Both the position numbers and the translations under genes were made by a program. The notes below the pieces were generated by a model. That model was given only the letters and a program-made list of their open reading frames with translations, was not told the DNA's origin and ran no database searches. A stretch of 64,000 nt of DNA, taken from a virus. Positions 47,774-56,030 of the stretch are shown here, in pieces. Within the stretch, counting starts at the first letter, position 1, and each line of letters opens with the position of its first letter. The DNA lies in the IMG/VR virus record IMGVR_UViG_3300038436_000248, positions 1-64,000 of that record, one strand, 5' to 3'.

Positions 47774-49711
47774 TTATATATCGTTATTACTGAAAGAGTC
47801 AAGCCCCTGTTTTATTTTTCCCTTTATCATCACATTTAGTATCACCCAGAAGACATGTTCTTTTTTATGCTTCTCTACAGCCCTCTGCAGTTTTACTGAT
47901 AACGGGAAGGGTATTGGGTTGTCCTCTTTATTCATTACACCTTTTACGAAATCAATAATTTGCTGTTCAGGAACCTCAGCAAGGATCGCAACAATATCAG
48001 CCGCCTCCTTGTCCCTCATATCAGACGGAGGAGCTTTTTGTTCCTCTTCTGCCATGTCTTTTTCTTCATCCTTCACGGTCACTTTTGCAACTGCGGCCTT
48101 GAAATTTCTTTTACCCGTAGCCTCTGCGGCTGCCTGAAGGTACAACATAGAATGCGCAAGGTGGTCTGCACGAATACTACGCCAGACGCCAACCTCAACC
48201 TCTGTTGATCCCCGTTTTCTTCGCTCTATATCTCTGCGAATTGCGCTTGCTTGATCCATGAGAATTTCCACTTCCTGTAAGGGGGCAGCAGCGGATCCAG
48301 GAAGAGCAAACAAGCCATCCTTTATAGATTCCACAAGACCATCAAAACCCATAGTCCTGTCAATCAGGATTCCCTCAGGGATTTTCTTATCCCCAAACCG
48401 TATACTGTATGTCTGTTTTTGCTCCACATAGTCCGCCATCAAGATACGAGAGGGGAAGTCTGTTTGCAGCGCCTTTACAGAATGCCTGTTTGGGTCACCG
48501 TCAATAACAGCTCTCTTGATACGAAATGCTTTTATCAGCTTTGCTACTTTATCAAACCCCTCATCGAATGGCACAATCTCAATGTGGACAATTTTCAGTC
48601 GTCGAGATCCTTTTTCTATTTTGCCAACAACAAGTTGAAGTTGATTGCCTTGATCCACACCCATATAGTATGTTGATGACCCATCATGGTGAGTCTCTGG
48701 TGCGTAGGGCTCATCAAAACAGTTCTCCAGGAAATCTGTGCGTTCCAAGGATCCCCCAGCGTATGTATAGGGCCTTCCAAGACGCTTTCTGTAGAACTCC
48801 GCCATGGTTTGATTTGGATCACGGAAATGCTTGTACATTACATGTGCAGGGGATGTCATCATTTGTGAAATGTGATACCCAACAAGTTCCATTGATCTGT
48901 CCGGGCGCTGTGCAACCCACTGCCCTTGTTGAACATCCTCAAGAGTCAGCTCCCTGTTACACTTCACGCACCCATAGAAAACCTTATCAGGGTTGTCCGG
49001 GGGGCCAGATATACGGAGGGTCTTTTCCCAATCAAGGGGCTGCTTTTCTCCACACTGAGGACAGGGGACGAGCCATTCCCTTTGATCCGAGTCATTATAG
49101 ACAGCATCAATCCCATAGTTCGGAAGGGTTGGCGTGGATAAATACATGAGTATTTGCCAGGTACTCGCATCAAGGCGGTTGATTGCCGTACCAACATGCT
49201 CAGGAGCACAAAGATCCACTTCATCCAGGAGCAGAGCGTCTGCTGGCATTGAGCGGGGTTCTACACTACCCTCAAGCAGGAACAGATAGCTTTTACCTAT
49301 CCGCTTTGTATACACGGAATTTGGCTTACCAAGCTTTGCTTTCAGGAAGGGGGAGTTGTCAATTACTGGATCAAGACGTGTATTTGAGAAGTCCTGGCAG
49401 TCTTTTTGGCGAGGCTCCATCATCATCACACGCACTTCCCAATAGCTTAGAAAGTGTAAGGCCTTTACAAGCGCCATAGTTGTAATGCCCGCTTGGGTTG
49501 ATTTTGTGAAGCATACTTTTCTGGGCTCTCCGAAAGAATTTTTTTCAATCCTATACGGGTTGACCATATTGTATGGCTCAACAATCCATTTACGTGAGCT
49601 GATTTCCCATTTCTTTCCGTCAAGCAAGTCCACATGGGAGATGCCAAAAGCAAGCGGATCCCGCTTGTTCAGGGAATCTAACTCAGCTGCGGGCAGCAAG
49701 TTACTCCCCAT
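47774..49711 (-). CDS. terL: Terminase large subunit (lambda GpA type)
   Basis: 645 residues from the ATG at 49711 (GGGGGG upstream). ATPase with P-loop-like STQAGITT and DALLLDEVD; CPQCGEK and CVKCNREL give the zinc ribbon of GpA terminases; GVDQGNQLQLVV begins the nuclease. Powers DNA packaging and cuts concatemers. It is transcribed away from the portal, on the opposite strand. Confidence 0.93.
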   Translation of the reverse strand: MGSNLLPAAELDSLNKRDPLAFGISHVDLLDGKKWEISSRKWIVEPYNMVNPYRIEKNSFGEPRKVCFTKSTQAGITTMALVKALHFLSYWEVRVMMMEPRQKDCQDFSNTRLDPVIDNSPFLKAKLGKPNSVYTKRIGKSYLFLLEGSVEPRSMPADALLLDEVDLCAPEHVGTAINRLDASTWQILMYLSTPTLPNYGIDAVYNDSDQREWLVPCPQCGEKQPLDWEKTLRISGPPDNPDKVFYGCVKCNRELTLEDVQQGQWVAQRPDRSMELVGYHISQMMTSPAHVMYKHFRDPNQTMAEFYRKRLGRPYTYAGGSLERTDFLENCFDEPYAPETHHDGSSTYYMGVDQGNQLQLVVGKIEKGSRRLKIVHIEIVPFDEGFDKVAKLIKAFRIKRAVIDGDPNRHSVKALQTDFPSRILMADYVEQKQTYSIRFGDKKIPEGILIDRTMGFDGLVESIKDGLFALPGSAAAPLQEVEILMDQASAIRRDIERRKRGSTEVEVGVWRSIRADHLAHSMLYLQAAAEATGKRNFKAAVAKVTVKDEEKDMAEEEQKAPPSDMRDKEAADIVAILAEVPEQQIIDFVKGVMNKEDNPIPFPLSVKLQRAVEKHKKEHVFWVILNVMIKGKIKQGLDSFSNNDI

Positions 49712-50540
49712 CTGTTGCACCCCCCTGCGCAGGACGGTTTTTGTTTATGGATTTCAGGGTGCCCATGGGCAGCATGAATACAGTTTCATATTCATGGGAC
49801 TTCATCTTGTGCTTGCCGATCACGTGTATACCTGGAGCCCACGTTCTATCTCCACATATGTGACACAGGAGACCGTCTTCATTGACGTCAGCGGTACCTA
49901 CTACACCAAAAGCAGAATTACCCTCATGGTCTAATAATGGGGCGTCCTCTTTGGAAATCTCTTCTACAACGAATACGCCCTCAATAGGTTCTTCTTCTTC
50001 CCTCTTTGCCGCAATACTGGACGCCAAGTACTCCAGGGCATCCTCTTTAGCTTTCAGCGTTTGATCCTCTCCCCGCATGTGAATATTCACATCAATTTCT
50101 TTTCCTGCAAACAAACCAAGAATGTATCTTGCATGCAGGCCCACTGCGGAAACAAGTTTAGGATCTACTGTATCATCACGCAAACTAAGGCCGAGTATCT
50201 CTCCGGACTTTTCAACCGCCATAGCAAACTGCTGCTCCATGGTATTCATCCTCCATGCGGTGAGCAGCTTTCTTCCGTTTGATACGGCCATTGCCATTCT
50301 TGGGTATTTCGATAACCAGCCCTTTACTTCAGATGGTTTTGCTCCCAGCTCTTTTGCTATTTTGTATATGGGCCACCCACAGACCATCAGTTCTGTTGCC
50401 CGAATAACCTTGTCCGGAATGTCATCATCCACCAGGTCATCAACAATTGAATCCACAATACTAGCCCATTCAACATCTTGAATTGGGCCATCTATAACTG
50501 CTAGAGCTTTGTCTTTGGTTACGGGGTGTTTATTCGTCAT
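49701..50540 (-). CDS. Probable terminase small subunit with zinc-finger tail
   Basis: 279 residues; ATG at 50540 with GAGG upstream. Residues 40-75 form a helix-turn-helix (MVCGWPIYKIAKELGAKPSEVKGW) and middle helices could oligomerise, as in small terminases. The tail has CHICG...HVIGKHKMKSHEYE, a MucR/ROS-like zinc finger. Adjacent to and overlapping terL. Identity rests on context and the HTH. Confidence 0.7.
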   Translation of the reverse strand: MTNKHPVTKDKALAVIDGPIQDVEWASIVDSIVDDLVDDDIPDKVIRATELMVCGWPIYKIAKELGAKPSEVKGWLSKYPRMAMAVSNGRKLLTAWRMNTMEQQFAMAVEKSGEILGLSLRDDTVDPKLVSAVGLHARYILGLFAGKEIDVNIHMRGEDQTLKAKEDALEYLASSIAAKREEEEPIEGVFVVEEISKEDAPLLDHEGNSAFGVVGTADVNEDGLLCHICGDRTWAPGIHVIGKHKMKSHEYETVFMLPMGTLKSINKNRPAQGGATDGE

Positions 50541-50787
50541 CAATCACATCCTCAAGCTGCGCTTTTGTGATCTCGGAGCGTGTGAGGTCTGTGAATGTGA
50601 CTTCATGTTTTTTTACACGGCTCTCCCTTCGGCGCTTTCTTTGTTCATCACGCCACAAAAAGGAAAGCCATTCAGGCCAGCTTGCAATTTTGTTCCCGTA
50701 AATCTTCTCGCATTCAGAACAAATTGCAAACCGCCAAGTAATCATCTTCCCACAACCACCGAGGCAAAAGTGCATTTTTCTACCCAT
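50530..50787 (-). CDS. Zinc-motif small protein, 85 aa
   Basis: CLGGCGK...CSECEK gives a zinc knuckle in the first 30 residues; the rest is basic (RDEQRKRRRESRVKK). Overlaps both neighbours. Possible DNA-binding accessory to packaging. Confidence 0.65.
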   Translation of the reverse strand: MGRKMHFCLGGCGKMITWRFAICSECEKIYGNKIASWPEWLSFLWRDEQRKRRRESRVKKHEVTFTDLTRSEITKAQLEDVIDDE

Positions 50788-51013
50788 AAGAACTACAAAT
50801 GGGTTTAGCCCGAAGTTGTCCAGCTAAAGCATTTATAGCGTTCTTTTTATGTGCCCCGACGGTTGCCCTAGAAACCCCCAGCAGGGTGACGATGTGCTTT
50901 TGCTGAAATCCTGCATAGACAAGAGAAATGACAGCTACTTGCCCCTCAGGGAGCTCATCCATTGCCAGGGCAATTTCAGCTTCCAAAAATGATTCATCTA
51001 TATTTTCATGCAT
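50780..51013 (-). CDS. Sigma-70 region 4-like helix-turn-helix protein, 77 aa
   Basis: LPEGQVAVISLVYAGFQQKHIVTLLGVSRATVGAHKKNAINALAGQL matches sigma region 4 in layout (helix, HTH recognition at LLGVSRATVG). Too short to be a full sigma factor; likely a regulator at the divergent promoter of the terminase and structural operons. Confidence 0.7.
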   Translation of the reverse strand: MHENIDESFLEAEIALAMDELPEGQVAVISLVYAGFQQKHIVTLLGVSRATVGAHKKNAINALAGQLRAKPICSSYG

Positions 51014-51045
51014 ACCATTAGTCCGTTATTATATGTGTTTATATA

Positions 51046-51073
51046 AGCATAGCACAAAAATCAAATTTGTCAA
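51046..51073 (-). promoter_or_regulatory. Sigma70-type promoter of the terminase operon
   Basis: Minus-strand TTGACA (51068-51073), 16-base spacer, TGCTATGCT (hexamer 51046-51051). Divergent from the portal gene. Confidence 0.7.
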
Positions 51074-51116
51074 TCGTATATAGAAAGCAATTGTAGACTT
51101 TAGATGAGGCGTGTAA

Positions 51117-52703
51117 ATGACTGTATATCTACTTGGCGGAACAAAAGAAAAGACCTTTCAGTCTAAATCAATAAGTGCCTTCCGGGGAGAGAACATGCTT
51201 TCAAAAAGTAGCCCCGCAGGGATGCACAAGTTTTATTTGTTTTGGGACCTGATGGATACTGTTGAGGCTCATGGCTATCTACGGGCCTCAATGAGCATCA
51301 TTGGTCGTTCAACCATTGGCACCTGGTGGAAGCTTGTAGAAAATCAGGAGGCCCTATCTGCGGCGACAGCTCGCAAAAAGAATCGCCTCTATCGGTTCTA
51401 TAACTTTGAGGGGCGCTCCTGGGATAATATCAAGGACTTCCAAACACTCGCTCACAAGTTCCTTCTTGCAGCGATGTACCTGCGCTACTTTGGGCAGGCA
51501 GCTTTTTACATTGTCAGAAACAAGGAAGGGGCAGCCATTGGCCTTGATACTCTTTATGGGTTTATCCAGCCCAACGTAGACTCTGAGGGATATTTCAAAT
51601 CCCCTGCTTTTTACCAATACCCAACCCGCAATCCATCGGACAGAGTCGCCTTTGAAGATCCAAGGGATATTGTTTTTATTACAAATCCTGACTGGAATGG
51701 ATACCCATCCGGCGGCACAGACATAGAATCCTTGTCTCAATTTGCCCTCCCAACGGACATTTATTTACAAACAATCGCAAGGGAGTACTTGAAGAACAGA
51801 GATCGCCCTGAGCATTTATACATCCTCCCAAGTGATATTAGTGACGAGGCGTTCAATGACTTTTCAAACATGATCGCCACACGATACGCTGGCCCAAAGA
51901 ATGTCGGGAAAGCTCCCATAGTTGTTCAAGGGGATCTCGAGGTAAAAGAGCTTTCTAAAATGCCTGCTGATCTTCCATACCAGGAGGCAAGAACTGCCGC
52001 ACGGGAAGAGGTTTTGTCCGTTAGCGGTGTAAGCGGGGCTAAGCTTGGATTGACAAATTCTCTTTCCTCAGCAAACTTTCGGGAAGCCCGTAGGGAATTT
52101 CACGAAACAGAGATGCTGCCTTTGTTTACGCTTATCGAACAAGGTTTCAATGAGCAGATCCATCTTCGAGAGTTCGGCATCAAGGGGTGGTTATTCAAAT
52201 TCAATAACCCCGACTTCTTGACCGCTGTAGAAAAAGCCACTGTCCACATGCGCTACCACAATATGGGTGTTCTGAACCCGAATGAGATTCGGCTTGAATT
52301 AGGTCGGCGTCCAAGGGAGGACGAACAAGGGAATGCGTATATTGACCCTGTCCCGAACGATTCATTACCTGACGGGGAACAAGGCAGTCCTCCGGAAGGG
52401 CGGGAGGATAATCCAGATTCTCCCTCTCACGTAGGCGAGCCAACCCTGGACGACCAGGATCCTCCACGAGGTGACCAGCATGACGAAGAGGGTCTTCTTT
52501 TGGCCTTACGAGATTGGGAGCAGTACTCCGTCAGCCGTATTCGTAGGGGGAAGGGCTTCCGCAAATTCTATGCAGAAGAAATACCAGCTTGTTTATCAGA
52601 TGCCATCCAAGCCCAGCTTGAAAAGGCGGGCACAATACAAGAGGTTCGGAATATCTTTTCAGAGGTCCGAAACCTAATTGAGGAAGAGGAAATCAATGCC
52701 TAA
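51117..52703 (+). CDS. Portal protein
   Basis: 528 residues, GAGG 8 bases upstream of the ATG. ISAFRGENMLS, the YEYL-like REYLKNRDRPEHLYIL segment and GLTNSLSSANFREARREF resemble PBSX/HK97-like portal proteins. Forms the dodecameric ring through which DNA enters and leaves. The tail after residue 420 is acidic and Pro-rich. First gene of the rightward structural operon. Confidence 0.88.
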   Translation: MTVYLLGGTKEKTFQSKSISAFRGENMLSKSSPAGMHKFYLFWDLMDTVEAHGYLRASMSIIGRSTIGTWWKLVENQEALSAATARKKNRLYRFYNFEGRSWDNIKDFQTLAHKFLLAAMYLRYFGQAAFYIVRNKEGAAIGLDTLYGFIQPNVDSEGYFKSPAFYQYPTRNPSDRVAFEDPRDIVFITNPDWNGYPSGGTDIESLSQFALPTDIYLQTIAREYLKNRDRPEHLYILPSDISDEAFNDFSNMIATRYAGPKNVGKAPIVVQGDLEVKELSKMPADLPYQEARTAAREEVLSVSGVSGAKLGLTNSLSSANFREARREFHETEMLPLFTLIEQGFNEQIHLREFGIKGWLFKFNNPDFLTAVEKATVHMRYHNMGVLNPNEIRLELGRRPREDEQGNAYIDPVPNDSLPDGEQGSPPEGREDNPDSPSHVGEPTLDDQDPPRGDQHDEEGLLLALRDWEQYSVSRIRRGKGFRKFYAEEIPACLSDAIQAQLEKAGTIQEVRNIFSEVRNLIEEEEINA

Positions 52704-52986
52704 TGATCATAGTAGTAATGTTTGGGTTTGCGTAAAATGCTCCGCTCCGCTCGGAACCGTTTTTGGGGGGGAATTTATTCCTTCTGATGTTCCATCGAAA
52801 AACATTCGCACAAGTGGCCCTAATTTGCTTGTGACCTGTCCCAAATGCGGGGCACAGAAAACCTGGTACACCGCAGATCAAACTGTTCGTGCGGTTTACC
52901 AATTGATAGAGGTCATTTCGTCCGCCATTGTAACCAGGGCTGTTCGCCAAGCGAGTGAAAAGACCCTGCCAACAAAGGGAGAGTAG
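52696..52986 (+). CDS. Small zinc-ribbon protein, 96 aa
   Basis: Start at 52696 (GAGG upstream), overlapping the portal stop. CVKCSAPL and CPKCGAQK form a zinc ribbon. Small zinc proteins between portal and protease are known in several phages, sometimes as translational regulators (Com-like); not shown here. Confidence 0.7.
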   Translation: MPNDHSSNVWVCVKCSAPLGTVFGGEFIPSDVPSKNIRTSGPNLLVTCPKCGAQKTWYTADQTVRAVYQLIEVISSAIVTRAVRQASEKTLPTKGE

Positions 52987-53028
52987 ACAAATTTTCCCTT
53001 ATTCCGATTGGAGTAAATAGGACTAATT

Positions 53029-53292
53029 ATGAAAGATACTATTGTTCAGGTAACCGGATTCACCGCCCCATTCCGAGGCTCTCCTGCAGAGATGTTTCTC
53101 AGCGAAGAGGATGCTGCTGTTCTGCACGAGCGATGGAATGACAGTGCTTGGAGTGAGCGTCTCGATTGCGGTGGTGGGGAATACTCAATTTCTTGTGAAC
53201 AGATATTAGAGGTTCCTCTTCAGGACTTCGCCAGAGTTTATGGCAAGACCCTGTCGAGCAGAATCCTGTCCGCTGTCAGGGGGGGCATTTAG
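53029..53292 (+). CDS. Hypothetical protein, 87 aa
   Basis: Ends one base before the protease start. AGGA ribosome site. Preceded by a copy of the CCGATTGGAG/TAAAT motif seen in the intergenic repeats. No known domain; the context is a morphogenesis block. Confidence 0.65.
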   Translation: MKDTIVQVTGFTAPFRGSPAEMFLSEEDAAVLHERWNDSAWSERLDCGGGEYSISCEQILEVPLQDFARVYGKTLSSRILSAVRGGI

Positions 53293-53293
53293 C

Positions 53294-54511
53294 ATGAAGC
53301 ACATCGACAAGACTGCCCAGACTGTTGCAAGGAAAGTCATTGGTGTCCGTCTCTACAAGACCCTTGAAAAGCAGGATGATGGTTCTATTCTCATCCGAGG
53401 GAAGTTTACCTCTGACAACAAAGATGAGATCGGGGACATTATCACTCGTAGTGCTACGGAGGCAGCCATCCCCTCCTATCGGGCATGGGGAAACATCCGT
53501 TATATGCATCTCCCCCGCCCCGTTGGAAAAGTTACCCGGATCGGCACTGAGGATGGCCTTGAATGGAACGAAGTAGAAATTCGAGTCATTGATCCACAGG
53601 CAGTATTTGAAGTTGAGAACGGACTGCTGACGGCTCTGTCCGTGGGTATCATTATCAATTTTGAAGACATTGAACTTTCCCCTGATGAAGACGGGGGCTG
53701 GATTATCCATAATTACAAATTGGCAGAAATTTCTCTTGTTGATCATCCGGCGAACTATGACGCAAAGCTTGATTTAGGCGCTATGCCAGACGCATTTCGC
53801 ACATTGGCCCGAGAAAAAGGACTTCTGAAGGCCCTTGGTGAATATCAGAATTTAGGAGACCCCATGACACGTACAAAGAAAGACCTTACTCCCCAGGTTG
53901 AGGATACTGCTGAAGTTTCTGCAATGGCGCCTGAAGCCATCCTGGACGAAGAAGTGGTCGATAAGGCCATTGAGGCCCAGGAAGTTCCTGATGCCCCCGC
54001 AGAAGAAGTTGTCCCTGCAGAAGCTGAGAAAACCCTGGCTGACGCAGATATGCCGGAGGCCGCAGAGGTTATCTCGGAAGACAAAGATCTCCCTGAGGAA
54101 GAAGTCACCTTCGCAGAAATCCCTGCACCTGAAAAAGTTTCTTCTCCCATTCCCGATGCAAGTGAAGTTTTTCTTGCCGCAGCGAGCTCCTTGGAGAAGG
54201 TAGTGGCATCCCTTGAGGTTCACTTGAAAGCTTTGGCCCCGATTGCGCAGGAAGTCCCAGCGGAGGCTCCGAGTACAGCGGAGCGGTCTGTGGAGACTGC
54301 GGATCCAGCCGACAGCATTCGTGCACTCCAGGAGAAAGTCGCTTCTCTGGAAGCCCAGCTTGCCGATTTGGAAAAACCTTCCGCTCGAAAGGGTGTAATT
54401 CAAGCTGAGGGCGTGGAAGACGAGACTGTTGATGGTGATGAGAAGGAAACTCCTCAAGCCTCCACCTTGAGGGATGCGGTTCGCAATTACATGCTTTCCC
54501 GCAGCCAGTAA
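53294..54511 (+). CDS. Prohead protease, S78 family, fused to scaffold
   Basis: 405 residues; start at 53294 with a G-rich site. Residues 1-180 hold the S78 fold: YMHLPRPVGKV (catalytic His), LLTALSVGI (Ser) and ISLVDHPAN. Residues 200-405 are very acidic, Ala/Pro-rich and coiled, as scaffold parts are. It cleaves scaffold and capsid tails during head maturation. An internal in-frame start (53864) probably makes free scaffold. Confidence 0.88.
   Translation: MKHIDKTAQTVARKVIGVRLYKTLEKQDDGSILIRGKFTSDNKDEIGDIITRSATEAAIPSYRAWGNIRYMHLPRPVGKVTRIGTEDGLEWNEVEIRVIDPQAVFEVENGLLTALSVGIIINFEDIELSPDEDGGWIIHNYKLAEISLVDHPANYDAKLDLGAMPDAFRTLAREKGLLKALGEYQNLGDPMTRTKKDLTPQVEDTAEVSAMAPEAILDEEVVDKAIEAQEVPDAPAEEVVPAEAEKTLADADMPEAAEVISEDKDLPEEEVTFAEIPAPEKVSSPIPDASEVFLAAASSLEKVVASLEVHLKALAPIAQEVPAEAPSTAERSVETADPADSIRALQEKVASLEAQLADLEKPSARKGVIQAEGVEDETVDGDEKETPQASTLRDAVRNYMLSRSQ
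53864..54511 (+). CDS. Nested scaffold start inside the protease gene
   Basis: ATG at 53864 is in frame with the protease and preceded by AGGAG at 53854-53858, spacing 5. It would yield the last 215 residues, the acidic coiled scaffold, as a separate protein, as lambda C/Nu3 does. Confidence 0.55.
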   Translation: MTRTKKDLTPQVEDTAEVSAMAPEAILDEEVVDKAIEAQEVPDAPAEEVVPAEAEKTLADADMPEAAEVISEDKDLPEEEVTFAEIPAPEKVSSPIPDASEVFLAAASSLEKVVASLEVHLKALAPIAQEVPAEAPSTAERSVETADPADSIRALQEKVASLEAQLADLEKPSARKGVIQAEGVEDETVDGDEKETPQASTLRDAVRNYMLSRSQ

Positions 54512-54558
54512 TCTGATTTTACGCTGTCCATATTTAGACAAATACAAGGAATTTGAAA

Positions 54559-55878
54559 ATGCCCAAACCTTTTGAACTTCGCAAAGCTTTGACCACCTCT
54601 TCGGAAAGCGGAGCAGCCTTGCTGCCCTGCGATCTGGAGAACTTCTTGAACGAAGAGCTCCTGGAGCTGCAGCCCCTGGCCGTTCTCCTGGATGTTGTCC
54701 CCGCCAAGAGTCTCATGCACGAATACACCGTGCGCACCTCCCATCCGCAGGGTTGGTTTGAGGGTGAGACGACCCCTGCAAATCCTTTGAACTCCACCTA
54801 CAAGCGGAAGTTCACCCAGCTCAAGATCCAGCGTATTTGGGGCTCCGTGCCAGGCTTCCAGCAGGCCTTGTCCGAGGAGTTCATTGACGCTTTGGAAGCA
54901 GAGCTCCGTGGCTCACTTGAGGGCATGTCAAATGTCCTGGAATACGGTTGTATGTGGGGCGCAGCGGATGACCTGGGATTCACTGGCGATGCCTATCAGT
55001 ACTCCGGCCTGTTCGCTCATTTGGCGGCCTACGCTGAGGAAAACATCATCAGCGCAGGTGGTGCCAAGATCAGCCTGGACGCCTTGGATGAGGTTGTGGC
55101 AACTGTCACTCGCTTCCGTGGCGTGGACAGCGACCTCAAGCTGTGGCTGATGGGCCTGCGCATGAAGCAGGTGCTGGATGGCTTGCAGACCAAGGTCTCC
55201 ATCCCCCTGACCAACTCGGTGCTTGCAGACGGCAAGATCACCATGCGCAACTATGCCGACATCCCGATCAATCCCACCGCCTACACTGTGCCCGCATCCG
55301 TGAGCACCTCCCCGGCTGATCTGGCTGGCACTGCTGCCGCAGGCGGTACTCTGGGCGCTGGCTCCTACACCTACCGGATCTCCTCGGTGACCGTGATGGG
55401 TGAACAGGAAGCCTCTGCCGCCACCAGCGCAGTAGTACTCGCTGACGCAAACAAGAAGGTCAACCTGGCCTGGAGCAAAGATCCGAACGCCAAGTTGTAC
55501 TACATCTGGCGCCAGAAAGCCACTGCTGGCTGGCAGCTGATCGACATCGTCCCTGCCCTGACCTACTCCGCAGACGGCACGGTCAATGGCGCCATCGAGA
55601 CCTATGTCGATGACGGCACCAAGACCCCCCGCAACATCAAGCCTCTGGAAGCAGGCGAGCAGAACATCTTCCTGGCGAACCGCCACAAGGATCGTGGCGT
55701 GCAGTTCCTGGGCAAGATGGACGACATGGGCGTCCCCATGGACAACCTGTTCTCCTACGTCGAGTTGGCCCGTGTCAAGGACACCTATGACTACATGCTC
55801 AAGGGATACCTGGGCTTCCGGGCGAAGTACCCGAATACTGCGGGTGCAATTCTCCGCAACGTGAAGCTGAAGGCGTAA
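54559..55878 (+). CDS. Major capsid protein (HK97 fold) with Ig-like insert
   Basis: 439 residues; AAGGA upstream of the ATG at 54559. The N-terminal arm and central helices resemble HK97-type capsids; YVELARVKDTYDYMLKGYLGFRAKYP closes the chain. Residues about 245-345 (AGSYTYRISSVTVMGEQEAS, NKKVNLAWSKD, YYIWRQK) look like a fibronectin/Ig-type domain inserted into the capsid fold. The gene is visibly richer in G and C than its neighbours, as expected for very high expression. Confidence 0.88.
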   Translation: MPKPFELRKALTTSSESGAALLPCDLENFLNEELLELQPLAVLLDVVPAKSLMHEYTVRTSHPQGWFEGETTPANPLNSTYKRKFTQLKIQRIWGSVPGFQQALSEEFIDALEAELRGSLEGMSNVLEYGCMWGAADDLGFTGDAYQYSGLFAHLAAYAEENIISAGGAKISLDALDEVVATVTRFRGVDSDLKLWLMGLRMKQVLDGLQTKVSIPLTNSVLADGKITMRNYADIPINPTAYTVPASVSTSPADLAGTAAAGGTLGAGSYTYRISSVTVMGEQEASAATSAVVLADANKKVNLAWSKDPNAKLYYIWRQKATAGWQLIDIVPALTYSADGTVNGAIETYVDDGTKTPRNIKPLEAGEQNIFLANRHKDRGVQFLGKMDDMGVPMDNLFSYVELARVKDTYDYMLKGYLGFRAKYPNTAGAILRNVKLKA

Positions 55879-55897
55879 GCCAAAAGCAGGTAAATCT

Positions 55898-55926
55898 GGG
55901 GAGGCGAGAGCCTCCCCATTTTTATT
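55898..55926 (+). terminator. Rho-independent terminator after the capsid gene
   Basis: GGGGAGGC-GAGA-GCCTCCCC followed by ATTTTTATT. Likely limits read-through from capsid to neck genes. Confidence 0.9.
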
Positions 55927-55947
55927 CACAACACACCCCACAAATAG

Positions 55948-55961
55948 TTTTCACGTGAAAA
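55948..55961. promoter_or_regulatory. parS-like palindrome 7
   Basis: Perfect TTTTCACGTGAAAA in the gap between the capsid terminator and the neck genes. Confidence 0.75.
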
Positions 55962-56030
55962 CTCCTATACAAAAAATTCCTCCACAGATTGTAGATATTA
56001 GAAGTCTACATTTAGACATTTGGAGATGTT

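Noticed and set aside
28565-49824. Other CACGTG sites (for example 28565, 36386, 49819) as parS-like
   Set aside because: They lack the flanking TTT/AAA half-sites.
53852-54547. 231-aa minus-strand frame opposite the scaffold
   Set aside because: Low-complexity antisense of an acidic coiled protein.
54928-55941. 337-aa minus-strand frame opposite the capsid gene
   Set aside because: High-GC codon bias of the capsid gene opens the reverse frame; no start signals.
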